From the NCBI RefSeq assembly GCF_021130785.1, contig NC_060213.1:93674501-93738500 (forward strand): a stretch of 64,000 nt of DNA, read 5' to 3'. The notes under the pieces were generated by a model, which worked only from the letters and a program-made list of their open reading frames with translations, searched no databases and was not told where the DNA came from. This DNA comes from Homalodisca vitripennis. Taxonomy: Eukaryota; Arthropoda; Insecta; Hemiptera; Cicadellidae. A program made the translations under genes and the position numbers. Positions 14,041 to 26,100 of this stretch are shown piece by piece (position 1 is the first letter of the stretch; each line of letters starts with the position of its first letter).

Positions 14041-14425
14041 CTTTGATGATCACAGCTGTTTCAGCCTCTCGAGCAACCAGGTTAATCTCATTTTCTATAG
14101 GTAAAGTGTAAACTACTTCTTTCATTGTACGCTAAAGAAAGAAGTCTAGAGGAGAGAGGTCGGGTGATCGATAGGGCCACCTTGTCGGGCCTCCAAGTCC
14201 AATCCATCTGTTTTGAAACGTGCGATTCAAGTAATCATGTACTTATTGCCATAATGAGCTTGGGACCTGTCATTTTGACACCATATGGTTTCTCGGACAA
14301 AATAGGAACATTTTTCAACAAACCCCGAAGAATATCTCTCGAAAATATAATGGCACAGCAAGGAAACTACTGATAGCACCCGCGCATAAATTAATGGAGG
14401 ACTTTTCTTGTTACCCAGCTTCATG
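14041..14425 (-). pseudogene. Mariner/IS630-type transposase relic
   Basis: The C-terminal half of a Tc1/mariner superfamily transposase, read on the minus strand. Visible motifs in order are QNDRSQAHYGN, around the second catalytic Asp (family form QDGAPAHxxxx), then NRTFQNRWIGLGGP, then WPYRSPDLSPLDFFL, which carries the third catalytic acid and is the family hallmark, then a C-terminal helix-rich tail ending near 14041. A +1 frame change lies between HYGNK and the following segment (about 14235), and a TAG replaces the Trp codon expected after LDFFL. The N-terminal DNA-binding half and the TIRs are not recognisable. Confidence 0.8.
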
Positions 14426-14429
14426 AATG

Positions 14430-15249
14430 TTACCCAGCAAGTTCCTCAAACTGAACATCACTAACTGATCTGTCACGCCTAGTGTCACGCTTATTTACCT
14501 AAAATGTCCCCGTTTCCTTTAGTATGTTATGAAGAGCACTGAATGTTAGGGAAGTGTGCTGTGTACAATCTTACCGCTTCTCACGCATTGCAACTACTAT
14601 TCTATAAAAATAATGCATATCACAATACTCCTCTTTTGCGTAAGCATTCATTTTCCTCACTTGCAGTACAAAATTATTTACATAAACAAGAAAAATGCAA
14701 TAAAAGCGACTTTACTAGATTTACTGTGCCTGTTAAGAATAGTAAACGAAAAGCGCAATATTGTACTAATGTTCAAACAACAATGTCTTATAATTAATAA
14801 CAGCATAACTAAGGAGTTTTTATAAGAATAACAGCTCATTGTCGTATGATTAGATTTTAGTTAAGAATTGCGTCCTAAAACTACAAATATTTCATAAATT
14901 ATTTAACAAACGAACATTTGAGTTTACACTAATCTATGGCGGATCATAAATATGTATTTATATTTTTTGCATTAAGAAACTAATAAAGATATTTATGTGG
15001 CAGCTTAGATATTTTGATGCTGGCATGTATAAAATTTTAGTATTGTTGGTAATTCTCTGAGAACCTCCAAATTATGTATGTATTGTCACAGTAAATGCAT
15101 CTAAATCACGTATTTATTGTTGGATTTAAATACGTTTTGTATAATTATATGTTAAAACAATTTACTAAATATCATGATAAATCTATTTCTTTAGTGAAAT
15201 TATTGGTTTTTAAGATATTATAAGTTAAAAAAAATTGTGGTTGCCTGTA
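14430..15249. other. Non-coding stretch
   Basis: AT-rich DNA with no supported gene. Two overlapping short open frames at 14543-14825 resemble nothing recognisable. Confidence 0.4.
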
Positions 15250-16070
15250 AAGTCGGGTTTTACGGGCGAAGATTTTACGTGACAACGTCTTTTTCTCGGG
15301 AGAATATTTATTGATATGAATATTATTAAATTGCACAATAGGAACAAGGAATTGAATGAAAATAAGAATTGCACAAATTTTAACTATAGAAATATATTTT
15401 GTTTACTAAAACATTGTACATAATTTGAAATTAATTAAAATTTGTTATTGTAAATGGTAAAGTTGAATAAAACATTTACTAAAATTGGAATTTGAAATTC
15501 TTGCTAAATACAGTTAAATTCTAACTTCGCGCGTGGTGATTGGTCGGTTTAGTTCGTTTGTTTGGTCGCACTGTTATGACAGGTTAGAGGTTATAATTTG
15601 TTATTTTAAATGTTTGACTAGCAATACGCGCTGTTTCTTCTCAATCGACTGAATTACGATTGATTGCAGAGTGATTTAAACTAATAATTTACTTAACACT
15701 ATCAACATTTGTCAATAGTATGACATAACCTATAAACTCAGTTTCTCAACTTTTGTGTCAATCTAACAATTAATCAATCAATCATAGTTTACGATAATGA
15801 AATATCAGTGTACAATTATTTACCTTTATTGTTGTAGTTGTTGTAAATGACGAATCTAAGCACTCCACATTTTCACGAATAAACATAGTTATCTGCTTTA
15901 TCCCGTGCGGCGGACCCACAGTTATCTGCTTTATCCCGTGTGGATCCCGTGCGGCGGACCCACTGGACGGGCATCGTAACGTTACCGGGCGTTACACTTT
16001 TTCATGAGTGACTCCGAGCCGCAACCTAATTTAAGACGTTGTCACGTCAAAATCTTTAATCGCCACCTTT
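15250..16070. mobile_element. Non-autonomous DNA element with TIR-like ends
   Basis: AGATTTTACGTGACAACGTC at 15270-15289 is matched, as an inverted copy with one extra base, by GACGTTGTCACGTCAAAATCT at 16035-16055. The outer flanks are weakly similar as well (GGGCGA against GGTGGCGA). The interior has no ORF for a transposase but is unusually GC-rich near its right end. This looks like a MITE or a deletion derivative of a DNA transposon; the family is not identified. Confidence 0.55.
15889..15965. repeat. GC-rich direct repeat
   Basis: The block AGTTATCTGCTTTATCCCGT with GCGGCGGACCCAC occurs twice in tandem, the second copy carrying an internal extra TGGATCCCGTG. It is far more GC-rich than the rest of the window and lies inside the TIR element. 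Confidence 0.8.
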
Positions 16071-16074
16071 AATA

Positions 16075-17459
16075 ATACATTGAAGGTAATATCATAATAT
16101 TTTCTTTAGTAATTCGAATTTTGTAAAATTTAATATAAAATTTTTAAGATATTAACTTATTTATACAAAATAGATACATACATACTGACAGACAGGAAAC
16201 TAATCAACAGATACCATTGTTCATATGATATGTTTGTCTTGACCTGAGTGATAACGTGAGATATTTGAGACCCTTGTCTAGAGAGTTGCGGAAGCGAAGC
16301 ACATCACTTACGAGGCTGAATAGTGTTTGCCTGTCCGCACAATGTATTAGAACTAATTTGGATACGGTTTATCGTTTGGGAAAATTGTTTAATTGGTTAT
16401 TGAGTGACTATAATGTCATATTCAATTTCATAGGATTAATAAATTTACACTAATAGTTATTACTCACATATGGTATTTTTACTTTATTAATAATAGCCTT
16501 TGTATCCTAATAAAATAATAGGCAAAGCTCGCTACACGACAAGGGTTTTAGTTTAAATTTATATATCAGTTGAAATTATTGCAAACTTGATTCAAAGTAA
16601 TATCAAAATTGGTTAAATTAACGAATAAAACTCACTTAAGTATCTTTATTTTATCAATAGAAATAAGTATGAAATTTAGTATTAGAAATAGTATAACTTA
16701 CAACGTATATTTTACAGAGTTACATGCTATAACAATATGTTTACAGTATTTATTTGGCATTTTAAGTTTTGACATTATGAAGCTCAGTATGAGAGAGCAC
16801 GTACGATATATAAATTTAGTTATTTTGGTTAATTCTTTCCCCAAGTGTCGTAGAATTTCTCTATTGACAGGAAGTATGCTTGGATCATTTTAAAATAAAA
16901 CGATATAATTTCGTATACCAACATATAATTAAAAAAAAAAAAACTGGATGGTCCGTAATAAACAAAAAACGCCCAGCTATTCAATAAGGAAACGGAAGGA
17001 CGCTATATACTTGAAGCGTGAAGTTCCACAAGATAGCGCTGATATCAGTTCTAAGGGCGTATACACCCGCAGTAAACCTTTGATGTTTATGCACATTGCT
17101 TTAAAGATAACACCTTGTTTAAAAGTTATTAATAATCTGCGCTCAAGTTTCAAACCCATTGTTAGATATAGGCAATATTTAGGTTATTGTAAATAATCCC
17201 TGCAAAACACTTTTCACTTACGCAAACAACTTCGCAGTCCTCGATTTTCCAAACTAATTCTCTATATCCTGCTACACTTGAACACACTTTGAGTGATGAG
17301 TGAGCGCTCAAAGAGTAAACATCGTATCGGTGCGTGCTCCTGCTACTGTGCATTTCAAGTGTGTGTTTGAACATAACCTATAAACTAGATTCAACCCGTT
17401 ACTTTTACCAATTTAGTGTATTTCCATACAGTTAAGTGTTTATTTAGAGAGCTAATTAA
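16075..17459. other. Non-coding stretch, probable retroelement 5' UTR at its right end
   Basis: No gene supported at 16075-16940. From about 16945 the composition becomes more balanced and leads without a break into the ORF1 remnant at 17460. This part is probably the 5' UTR of non-LTR element 2, but its exact start is not visible. Confidence 0.4.
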
Positions 17460-18376
17460 TTGTTTATGTCTAGCTGTGGGATTTGCGTAAAAGCTATTGG
17501 CTCAAAACTAAAATTACAGTCCGACGATTGTAATCGTGATTTTCATGCTTCGTGTCTGAAGTACAGCAAGGCTGATGTGGAGTGTGTGACCGCAGACCAC
17601 CTGGTGTGGCGGTGCACGGACTGTACGGCTGTACACGACGCAGAAATATGCGATTCGAATCTGAAGTTGCTGATGGTAAGCTTTCTCTGGAGTATATAAT
17701 GAAGGTTGTATCAGAAATAAGGGAAGCACAAAAAAGTTCTGAAAAAGGTTACAATGACGCGTTTGAGTCCCTGGAATCACAGTTAGTGGAAAATACAAAA
17801 GCTCTTAAAGCCCAGAATGACAATAATGAGAGATTAAATAAACTAATAGAAACTCTGGTGACAGAAAATAATCGGCTAAAAAAGAATGTGAACGAGTTGG
17901 AAATGCGAGTGGAGGACATGGAGCAATACTCCAGAAGTAACTGTCTGGAGATCCAAGGCATCCCTGTAACTCCTGCGGAAGATGTCCTAGGGATTGTCAA
18001 GGAAGTCGGCAAGGCTCTGGACGTGCTGATCTCGGACGCTATGGTGGACGCTTGCCACAGGCTTGGAAGGCAAACCGGAGACAACCCACCGGGAATCATT
18101 GTAAAATTTGTGCGGAGGTTTGACAGAGAGGAACTCCTGAAGAAGAGGCGTGTGAAGAGGACGTTGTCAACCAGACACATCGGAAGGAGCGACGATCGGC
18201 CGATTTACGTGAACGAGTCCCTGTCCCCTGCCCGACGGAGGTTGTACGCCATGGCGAGAAGGGTCCAGAAGGAGAAGGACTTCAAGTTCCTGTGGGTAAG
18301 GAACGGGAAAATCTTTCTCAGGAAGGAAGAGAAGTCGCCTGTCAAAGTCATCACCTGCCAAGAAGACCTTCAATGA
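17460..18376 (+). pseudogene. Non-LTR ORF1: PHD-like finger, coiled coil, RRM-like and FP-like C-terminus
   Basis: ORF1 of a LINE, expected to bind element RNA. The first frame (from 17460) gives a PHD-type finger: CGIC, then DDCNRDFHASC, then CTDC. One zinc-ligand position appears to be Ser where Cys is expected (LQSDDC). A frame change at about 17640-17650 moves into the long open frame that ends at 18376. There follow a heptad-rich coiled coil (about 17700-17930), an L1-type RRM-like region around SNCLEIQGIP, DACHRLGR and GIIVKFVRR, and a C-terminus with VNESLSPARRRLY and FLWVRNGKIFLRK that matches the baculovirus FP-protein C-terminal pattern found in many insect LINE ORF1s. Only one frameshift is needed to explain the break. 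Confidence 0.8.
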
Positions 18377-18578
18377 ACTGTAAACAATGTATGTGCAAGT
18401 TCACTTTTGTTACTTTTGTGTTTTTTTACGATTTAAAATGGTTATGATGACGTATAATTTAAATTCTTCATATTAAGTAATATTAAAAATTGGCTACTAA
18501 ATTATATTTCAACAATACAAGTATTAATCATTTAGGCAGTATACATATATATTTTCCTTTTTTTCTAAAATTTGAATA

Positions 18579-18761
18579 TTGACTATCGAGGATAAAATAT
18601 TCAATTTTGTAATAGTACATCAAAATACCCATAGTATGAGATCAAACTTTGATTTTTTTATTGCAGAACTAAACAGTAGGGATTTATTTTCTGAAATAAT
18701 TATACTGTCAGAAATATTGATAAATGACAAAAACGAGCTTAATTATTCCTATTATAATTAA
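18579..18761 (+). pseudogene. Truncated ORF2 endonuclease start
   Basis: Open frame with VHQNTHSMRSNFDFF, corresponding to the QNxxSLRxKxxxF beginning of the non-LTR endonuclease, and IIILSEILI at the position of the catalytic Glu motif. It ends at a stop where the internal deletion joins the 3' UTR. Confidence 0.7.
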
Positions 18762-19504
18762 GATTTGTATATTGTGCATACATTTGTTTGTTTAGGTTAC
18801 TTTATTGATTTATTACATTGTGTATACCATTGTATATAATGTGTTATTGTAATATTTTCAAAAATAAATCATATTCTATTCTTCTATTCTATTCTATAAA
18901 TGACCGAGATGATCGTATTACTGAAACTAATAAAACATCCTCCTACTTCCTCCCAAAACTCTCGGATTGATCCTAAAATAAACATGCAGACAAGGCTCTC
19001 TCATTCATGATAGCTGTTGACGAACAAAAACTATAATACTCGATCGAGACTGAACGATCATTGTAATTAAATGTCGTCGAAGCCGGTTCGGTCTACGTCA
19101 AGGGCCAATGTTTAAACATCGCTCTCGATCTGAACACAGATCCTTACTGCAGGAATTACATAACACGTGTTAAAGCTATTCGTAAAAATGTAAACTACGA
19201 CAAATAAAAATCTTTTTTTGATATTCATTTACTTTTTTCCACAGAATTTATTTTTAAATTTACAAAATTGTTTAGTTTAATACAAATTATATACCTATAT
19301 AACACTAAAAATCTTTAAGTATTTACCTATAATCTTATGTGGCCAAGATACCTAGTAGTCATATTATAATTTCATAGGTAATGTTGGTAAATAAATTTTT
19401 TATACATTTGTGTAGGATAACTGATAAGCAATGCCGGTCACACTTATCATAAGTGGCCCGCAGTAAAACCCGTGAAACAGCATTATAATTCTGAAAGGAA
19501 TGTT

Positions 19505-19640
19505 GTAACCGGAGCTGTTCCAACAAGTCGTTAGTGGACAATGTCCGCACCAACTGGCAGTATAGGTATTTAGCCATCACTGTAGGCTGATATTTGATCC
19601 GTCCAAATCTCGTAACATGTTACTGATACATTCATTGGTG
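19505..19640. repeat. Highly conserved paralogous block, left member
   Basis: Matches 48412-48547 at about 85% by eye (roughly 20 differences in 136 positions), far above the rest of the duplication. On the minus strand both members keep an open frame reading MAKY, CQLVRT and TNDLL. It may be an interspersed repeat or a constrained element. Confidence 0.75.
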
Positions 19641-21224
19641 TTTGAGCATACATTGAAAATGTATTAGCTTTTATAATTTTGTTCAGCTTAAGAGCTTGGA
19701 TCAATTCATCCTCCTGTTGCATCAGTAATCCAAATAAGATATGTGATACACTCTAGACACGATTAATATAACGAATTAAAATAACTATTGTCAATTTATT
19801 TTATAAAACAGGTGAGAAATTCTTTTAGCTGATTACGTTTCTAGGTCATTATTGAGCCTTGTATTATCAGAAAAGTCAGTTAAGCCAGAAGCCAGCAGGG
19901 GTGGTCCATTAGTTTCCCTCAAGAGATTACAAAGAGTTACAAAGAAATTGCCTTTTTTAAACTTTCTTGGATAGAGTATGAATATTTTAATGTCTCAATG
20001 TATAAACATACATAAGTTATTGATTTTAGCGTCAAATTGTATTAACTATGCATGTTTAACATAACCTAGCAAATATTAACTTTAATTTTAGTTTAACGTA
20101 GCTCCCAACTCGAAATAAGAACTGTTTTAAAGAATTTCACTTGTAAAAATGAATTTTCTTTAAGTACACGAGTGTAAACCCATAGTAATGTACATAAGAA
20201 AATTTAATAAAACTGTTTTTACATGGTGGCATTTTATACCCATGTGTAATTTTGGTCATTTTAATGCACATGTTATATATATAAATTATAAGGGATAAAC
20301 ATTTTCTGATTGCACTAAACATTATTTAAAAAATTGGTTATTCATTTATCCAAATTTCAAAATTTTCCTATGTAAAACATAAATCATGACCAAAAGGGTT
20401 AAAAAACGAATGCCTAAAGATAAAACTTTCATAATGGTTACTAGTGAATTCGTGTAGAAACCTGTGACTACGAAATATTATGTAAATTCTCATTCAAACA
20501 TTATAAGTACTCATAAGAACAGTGTAAGATTTTATGCCAAAATTATTGTCCTACCTAAACTATGTTACATACTAAAACAGTCTTAATGTTTTGGAAATTA
20601 TTGAATGCATTAGATTTTGTGGTAACACAGTTGTCAGTGCATACCTCATGTTATTCAATTTATTATTTGTTTTTTTATTTAAGATACTACCACATGCGAT
20701 GGTTCTGAATGGGCAAAAGTAATTTATCATGCCATTTAAAAGCCGTTATTATATCATTAAAAGTAGCCTAAAAATTTGTATTTATCAAGAGACTTTTCTT
20801 TTCTTCAGAAGAAAAGTAGCAAACGCCAAATAAAAAAACCGCATCCATACACTCTTGTTAAATTTTAATAAATTTTCTTAGGAGTTTTCGGATATGTAGT
20901 TATACATTTTACCCGTAACAAATAAAATAGGGTTTACAGTGTCTTTGTCACCACTCCAGAAAATACCAATACACATAAGTTTGAACTATGCCAAATAATG
21001 TTTAGAATATTTATGTGGTTTCGTGATTACCTAACTAGGTTTAAAGTCAAGACTTTTTGTCTAAGCGTTTAACTATATTTAAAATTATTGAATATGAGAT
21101 GAAGAAATGTCAATCGTCATGCCTTAGCTTACGAGTCACTAGTACAGTGAGTTACTTGACGAGTCGAATCCATACAATAGTAATTAAAAAACAACCACTG
21201 AATAATTTCTTTTCAATTCACAAA
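19641..21224. other. Non-coding stretch
   Basis: AT-rich, no supported gene or clear repeat structure. Confidence 0.4.
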
Positions 21225-21229
21225 GCTTG

Positions 21230-21610
21230 AATACATCTTATAACATCAAAAGCAAATTATTTCTATTCTCTAGATGTCCTTTTGGCCCAAGGGAGCACAA
21301 AATGAAGAAATAAAATGTCTAAACTCAATTTCTCAAGATTCAGAGCTTGAATACAAGAAACGTGTTTTAAGCACATAGAATATGAGACTATTATTAAAGC
21401 CTCAATAAACACGGTTTTAGAGAGTTTCAGAGCAAATTACTTTTATCCTCTAGATATCCTTCAGGCCTAAGGGAGCACAAAATGAAGAAATAAAATGTCT
21501 AAACTCAAATTCTCAAGTTTCATAACTCAAATAGAAGAACCGTGATCTTAAACTCATAGAATATGAGATCACTATCAGAACTGTAACTAAAACTGTTTAA
21601 GACCGTTTCA
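21230..21610. repeat. Tandem dimer of a ~180-bp unit
   Basis: GGGAGCACAAAATGAAGAAA and the following TAAAATGTCTAAACTCAA recur 180 bp apart (units aligned at 21251 and 21431). The dimer lies directly upstream of the endonuclease remnant at 21.83 kb, so it may be the duplicated promoter/5' UTR monomer of that retroelement. Confidence 0.8.
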
Positions 21611-21829
21611 TAGCACATCGAACTTAAGACTGCCTTATATAATTTAATTCAACAACCTGAATCAAAAAGTAAGACTACAACTATAAAGTGAGTACACTTT
21701 TATCACTTAATTCAATTCAGATATTTTAGAAACATTCTCTATACAAATGGAAAAAAACAAATTTAAAACCCCAAACTACTGCCTTAAACAATATAAAGAC
21801 AATATCATTATTACACCACAATATTGATA

Positions 21830-22001
21830 AGAAGAAAACTCAGGAAGAAAGTTTAGTTATTCATTAAAAAACCTGCAAATCCAGATATATTAGTACTCAC
21901 AGAGCACAGTTTAAATTATGAAACAATAAAATATGAACGATTATCAAACTATACACTGCTTTTCTCATATGAAAAGGAGTAACACAATAAAGTGGAAATT
22001 G

Positions 22002-22047
<46 letters not shown>

Positions 22048-22440
22048 TATAAAATAATAACCAACTTAATAATGAAGTTAAATGTCCCAATTAACAATAT
22101 TTAGGTAAGGAGCTCATTTGTGAGGTCTCTGTCTTCAATCTTTATATTTATAAAAAATACAGGTAAATTCTCGTTCCTTATTATCCTTTAAGTTCTCTAA
22201 TTGATGAAGCCCTTTAAATTTTACCTCTTGGAGAGAATCACAAGATACTCCTTACTGATGATCTTAAAATTGGCTAAACCAAGCGAAGAGAACAACTGCC
22301 AACAATGAGCGACAAATGTTTTATAACATCACAGGTCTCGATATACCTCATACAAGAAACCCCAAGTACATTTATTTCGTCATTGAAATGGTATGCTACA
22401 ACATTCAACAACATTCATTAGGTTGCAAATCAGTCACAGT
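21830..22440 (+). pseudogene. Non-LTR endonuclease relic (element 4)
   Basis: From about 21870 the plus strand reads NPDILVLTEHSLN, the standard catalytic Glu motif of an EEP endonuclease, followed by RLSNYTLLFSY and, after a stop, KVEIA at the place of the GGVAI motif. A (TA)n run interrupts at 22003-22051. Farther on, an LTDDLKI segment at about 22250 may be the worn GDxN region, but beyond that the assignment is weak. No reverse transcriptase is visible. Confidence 0.6.
22003..22051. repeat. (TA)n microsatellite
   Basis: TA run with one slip, inside the retroelement relic. Confidence 0.95.
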
Positions 22441-24003
22441 AACTCAGGTAAGTCTTACAACCATACAGCTCAGCTTATGAAACCACCCCTACTTACAACC
22501 TCAATACAACAATAGCAATAGGTTTAGTCATAGGATTAGCATAAATTGTAACATATATTGTATCTAGTTTTAATTACGTAGTTAATTTCTCTGTATATTA
22601 CCTCCATAAGTTTGACAGCATATTCCTTCTGTATAAAATTATTAATTATGAGTTTTATAGTAGTATATGGTCATAATATCTCTTAAAATATACACAGGTA
22701 AATTAATGGGGAAAACCACATCATTATATTGTATGTATTGGAGGTATAACAATAAGTAGATTTGACAGGTAGACGTCGAGTCATGAAAATATTTATTATA
22801 CGTTTATAGCTGCACATAAAACGAGAGGTAATGACTATTTACTTGGAAGTTTACTTGTAATAGCGGAGTGATAAATCGTAACCAGTGCTTCATGTTCCAT
22901 CACGTGTTGTTGCTTAGCTGTTGCTTTTATAAGCCCTGTACAGACTATATATACTATATGATTTTTATATCTAAATTTTATTTTTAAACGGATTTTAAAA
23001 GTTTATCTTAATTGTGTAAATTTAGTAAAGTATGTTATTAAAATGATAGTTACCAATAATTTCACTACGGTTGATATGCTTGGGTTCAGTGGTATATAAA
23101 TATTAAGGAGGAAATTCATAGTTTTAACAACTAGATGTCTATTGAAACGATAACACCCTAAAACATTGGAATTGTAGTAAGCTGAAAGATAGCAAAACTT
23201 ATCACTCAAGAGGTGAAAAAAAATTTAGTTTCTTTATTTCTTTGACTGCACGATACATTTAAGGTGAACCAATCTTACTTAAAAACTACTTAAGCTTCAT
23301 TTCTATAAAAGCAACGGTAGGTTTACTTATGGTGCTTGCTAAACTAAGATGCTTGCTAGATAGACCGTTATTAAATATTTTTTACTAGGCTTTGAGTCTA
23401 ATAGCAAGGAGAAAATATCAAAATGAATAAATTTGCAAACAAGCTACTCACATGATCGTAAAATCATAGAAGACTTTAAAACGAGACATATGGACAGATT
23501 GTGAAGGAAACAGGATATTCCGGACATTTGCCATCGTTCAGTGTAAAAACCGGAAACATTAAGATAATTATGAACAGATTAAGATTATTAATACCGCTGC
23601 TGTTTGGGACCTAATTTTTTGAGAACCCAGAGCTGTTGTTGGTGTGCTCACCGATGCGTTAATTTTTATATTTAGCCGCTCTCTAAAAAGGAAACTTTTG
23701 TAGAAAAATTATATATTTTAATTTTACACGTTGAGAATCTTTCAGCATTAACTGAACTTGACCACGATTTTGGTAAATAATCACCTTCCTGAATCGTTTT
23801 CCCATTATATGGTGTCTAATTTTGACAGCTACCTTTAGATGGTAAAAAGTCGTTACCAAGAACTTTGCTAAACAGTTGGACTGGGCTTAAATAATCATGT
23901 ACTATAACCTCAATGGTTAGTTATTTTAGAACCAATACTATAGTGGTGAAGCGTAATGTGTTCTCTACAAATTCCAGCTAAGTGGTTAACGATATGCCAC
24001 ATC

Positions 24004-24140
24004 GAAGGCTTTACCGAGTAAAGCGGTCTGCAAGCAACTGTCAACAATCAATTCTCTGCATGCGTTTGCCGAGTCACATTCAAAGGCTTTTCCGAGTAAA
24101 CTGGCTTGTAGAAAACTGCTGAGAATTGGATCTTACTAAA
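24004..24140. repeat. Imperfect direct repeat, offset ~77 bp
   Basis: GAAGGCTTTACCGAGTAAA at 24004 recurs as CAAAGGCTTTTCCGAGTAAA at 24081, followed in both units by a related AACTG and AATT pattern. Confidence 0.6.
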
Positions 24141-24689
24141 AAAAATCCCGTAAAACTAAACACATCACTAATTTTTTTTTAATTAACTACATTTTTATTA
24201 AGTGCTTGTTTTAGAGTTAGAGAAGTTGACACACAACATGGTGGTTGTGTTCCCTGACTTAGGAAAGTCACAATGCCCTGGTATGATTTATTTTTTATTT
24301 TAACCAATTTTTTATTTATGTGTTAGGTTAGTTATTTACCTGAGGTATGGATCAGGATGCATATCTTGAAACGCAATGTTATTGACTTTTGTTTTGCTAA
24401 GGACATAGTTATCGAATGAAAGTGTAATATAGGATATAATATAATACCAACGAATGCAACGTGTGAAAATGCTTATGAATGTACAATAAGATCACTACCC
24501 ATTATTTATAATTTTCAAAGTAATATAATTTTAATTATATAATTACAAAACTTTAGGCGTTATCAAATTGTAATCTAAAAGCCATGTTATAAAAACAAAA
24601 ACAACGATGGTAGTTTAATCATCAATCTTAAAATACGGTATCATCTATTAGAGTGATATTTATAGTATTTTTACGCCACGATATCGTAC

Positions 24690-24840
24690 TCAATGACTGA
24701 AATGGATGGGAGGAAATGAGTTTTAGATTGGGCACAAAATACAAAGGGTGGAGTAAACGCTTATATTGATTTCCTACGTATCCCACCGCCCTCTAGTCTT
24801 AACAAATTAGTTAATTACCTTGGATATACTGCTGAGTACT
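24690..24840. repeat. GGAAATGAG repeat, copy 3
   Basis: Shares GGAAATGAGTTTTAGATTGG and neighbouring blocks with 8480-8640 and 32485-32640, but lies outside the duplicated pair. Confidence 0.65.
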
Positions 24841-25927
24841 AATACAGTTTAATATAAAAATCTGTTAAAATTTTAGTTCTCAAATATTTTAATATTTGTA
24901 TATATAATTTAACTGTTTTATATTTGAAATGGAATGATATATATTTTTGGTATATTAAATATAGTAATGTATTTTAAAACGTTTGTTTTATATGGTTTTC
25001 CCATAGAAGGAATGTAAAGGAAAATATATTTTATAACATTTGAAAGTAGATTAATTATAAAGCCTATGCCTTATACAAAGGGTTATGTATTTTTTAGATC
25101 CATTACATGAAATTTTTCTTATTACCATTTATCTTTAACTTGTATAAAGCTTAAATGAACGTGTAAATACTGACGTTAAATTCGCAAGTTTAAATCATGC
25201 ATGTGTTTTAGTTTTCATTGATAAAATAATTTTTTTCACTGATAAACACTTTCACGCAGTAAATTAACTTGTTTGTAAATTATTTATAATATCACATTGT
25301 TGGCGAATACCTACAATGTAATATTTGGTCACCATTCGAACGAGGTCGTTGTGATGATTAAATTACATTTCTGTACTAATTTGATTAATTTTCATTATCA
25401 AGTATGCGTTGTAAATGCACGAGTGCAAAGGGAAAAACGAAATAGAACAAGTATGAAAGACATTTAGCAACGAAGAATACTATTTCCCTCAAAGTCAATG
25501 TGATTAAAATGGTATACAACATATTGTTAATATTACATGCAAATTAAATCTGCACAAGTCAGAATTACTAAGTTATTAGAAAGGAAGAACATACATAGTC
25601 AGTTATGAACAAGCAGATTTAACGTTTTAGAATCACCATTTTTTGTGCACTGTTTTCAAAAAGCTGGAAGTAGATTTAGGATAGAAAACAGTGTAAAGTT
25701 TTAAACGTGTTTCTTTTAAAATATAAGTAATACGTTTAACAAACCGTAATGTAAAACACATTGCTATCCTTATTTAAACACAATATTATTATCTCATACA
25801 CACACTCATATATTTTTTAGTAGGTAACTTTTAGTTTATAACATAACATAACATATAGTTTCATTATGTAGGTAGTATAATAATCGGTAATTTTTTACTT
25901 AACATAATGATTAGTTAAATAAATATG

Positions 25928-26100
25928 ACTATGGGCATTGGGTCATCCGTGAAGGCATCTGCTTATCAGATTTTATAAGTTACACTGATAAGAGCCAACA
26001 GCTTGACTGATGAACTTGCAGTGTCTGCAGTTTAAATAACACAGTGGTTGTACATACTAGACTGTACCCTAGATTCAAGTCATAATCAATCAAGAAGTAT
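25928..26100. repeat. Dispersed repeat, copy B
   Basis: Partner of 1966-2120, as shown by GCATTGGGT, GTTACACTGATAAGAG, CTTGACTGATGA and CCCTAGATTCA in the same order. Confidence 0.6.

Larger units (their letters stand above)
17460..18897 (+). mobile_element. Internally deleted non-LTR retrotransposon 2
   Basis: ORF1, the first part of the ORF2 endonuclease and then directly a short 3' UTR ending in AATAAATCATATTCTATTC and an imperfect TTCTA repeat tail (18871-18897). The remainder of ORF2, including the whole reverse transcriptase, is missing. ORF1 is clearly GC-richer than its surroundings and only lightly damaged, so this insertion is younger than elements 1 and 3. Confidence 0.8.
460..19640. 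repeat. Left copy of an old direct segmental duplication
   Basis: Non-coding anchors in this tract recur in the same order and orientation about 26.7-29.5 kb to the right: 460-1110 with 27170-27905; 4140-5400 with 28330-29430 plus 31345-31440; 5640-5760 with 31640-31760; 8010-8650 with 31775-32650; 10690-10880 with 32885-33065; 11170-11940 with 33720-35465; 12725-12870 with 42118-42255; 18950-19640 with 48090-48555. By eye the match is patchy, with many substitutions and indels, so the duplication is old. Stretches between anchors hold insertions or sequence too diverged to align by eye. Boundaries are approximate. Confidence 0.7.

Noticed and set aside
16256..17374. Several 60-94-residue open frames on both strands
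   Set aside because: Overlapping, with no shared motif; probably chance frames in AT-rich DNA and retroelement 5' UTR.
17749..18373. Two minus-strand open frames of 68-143 residues
   Set aside because: Shadow frames of the retroelement ORF1 on the other strand.
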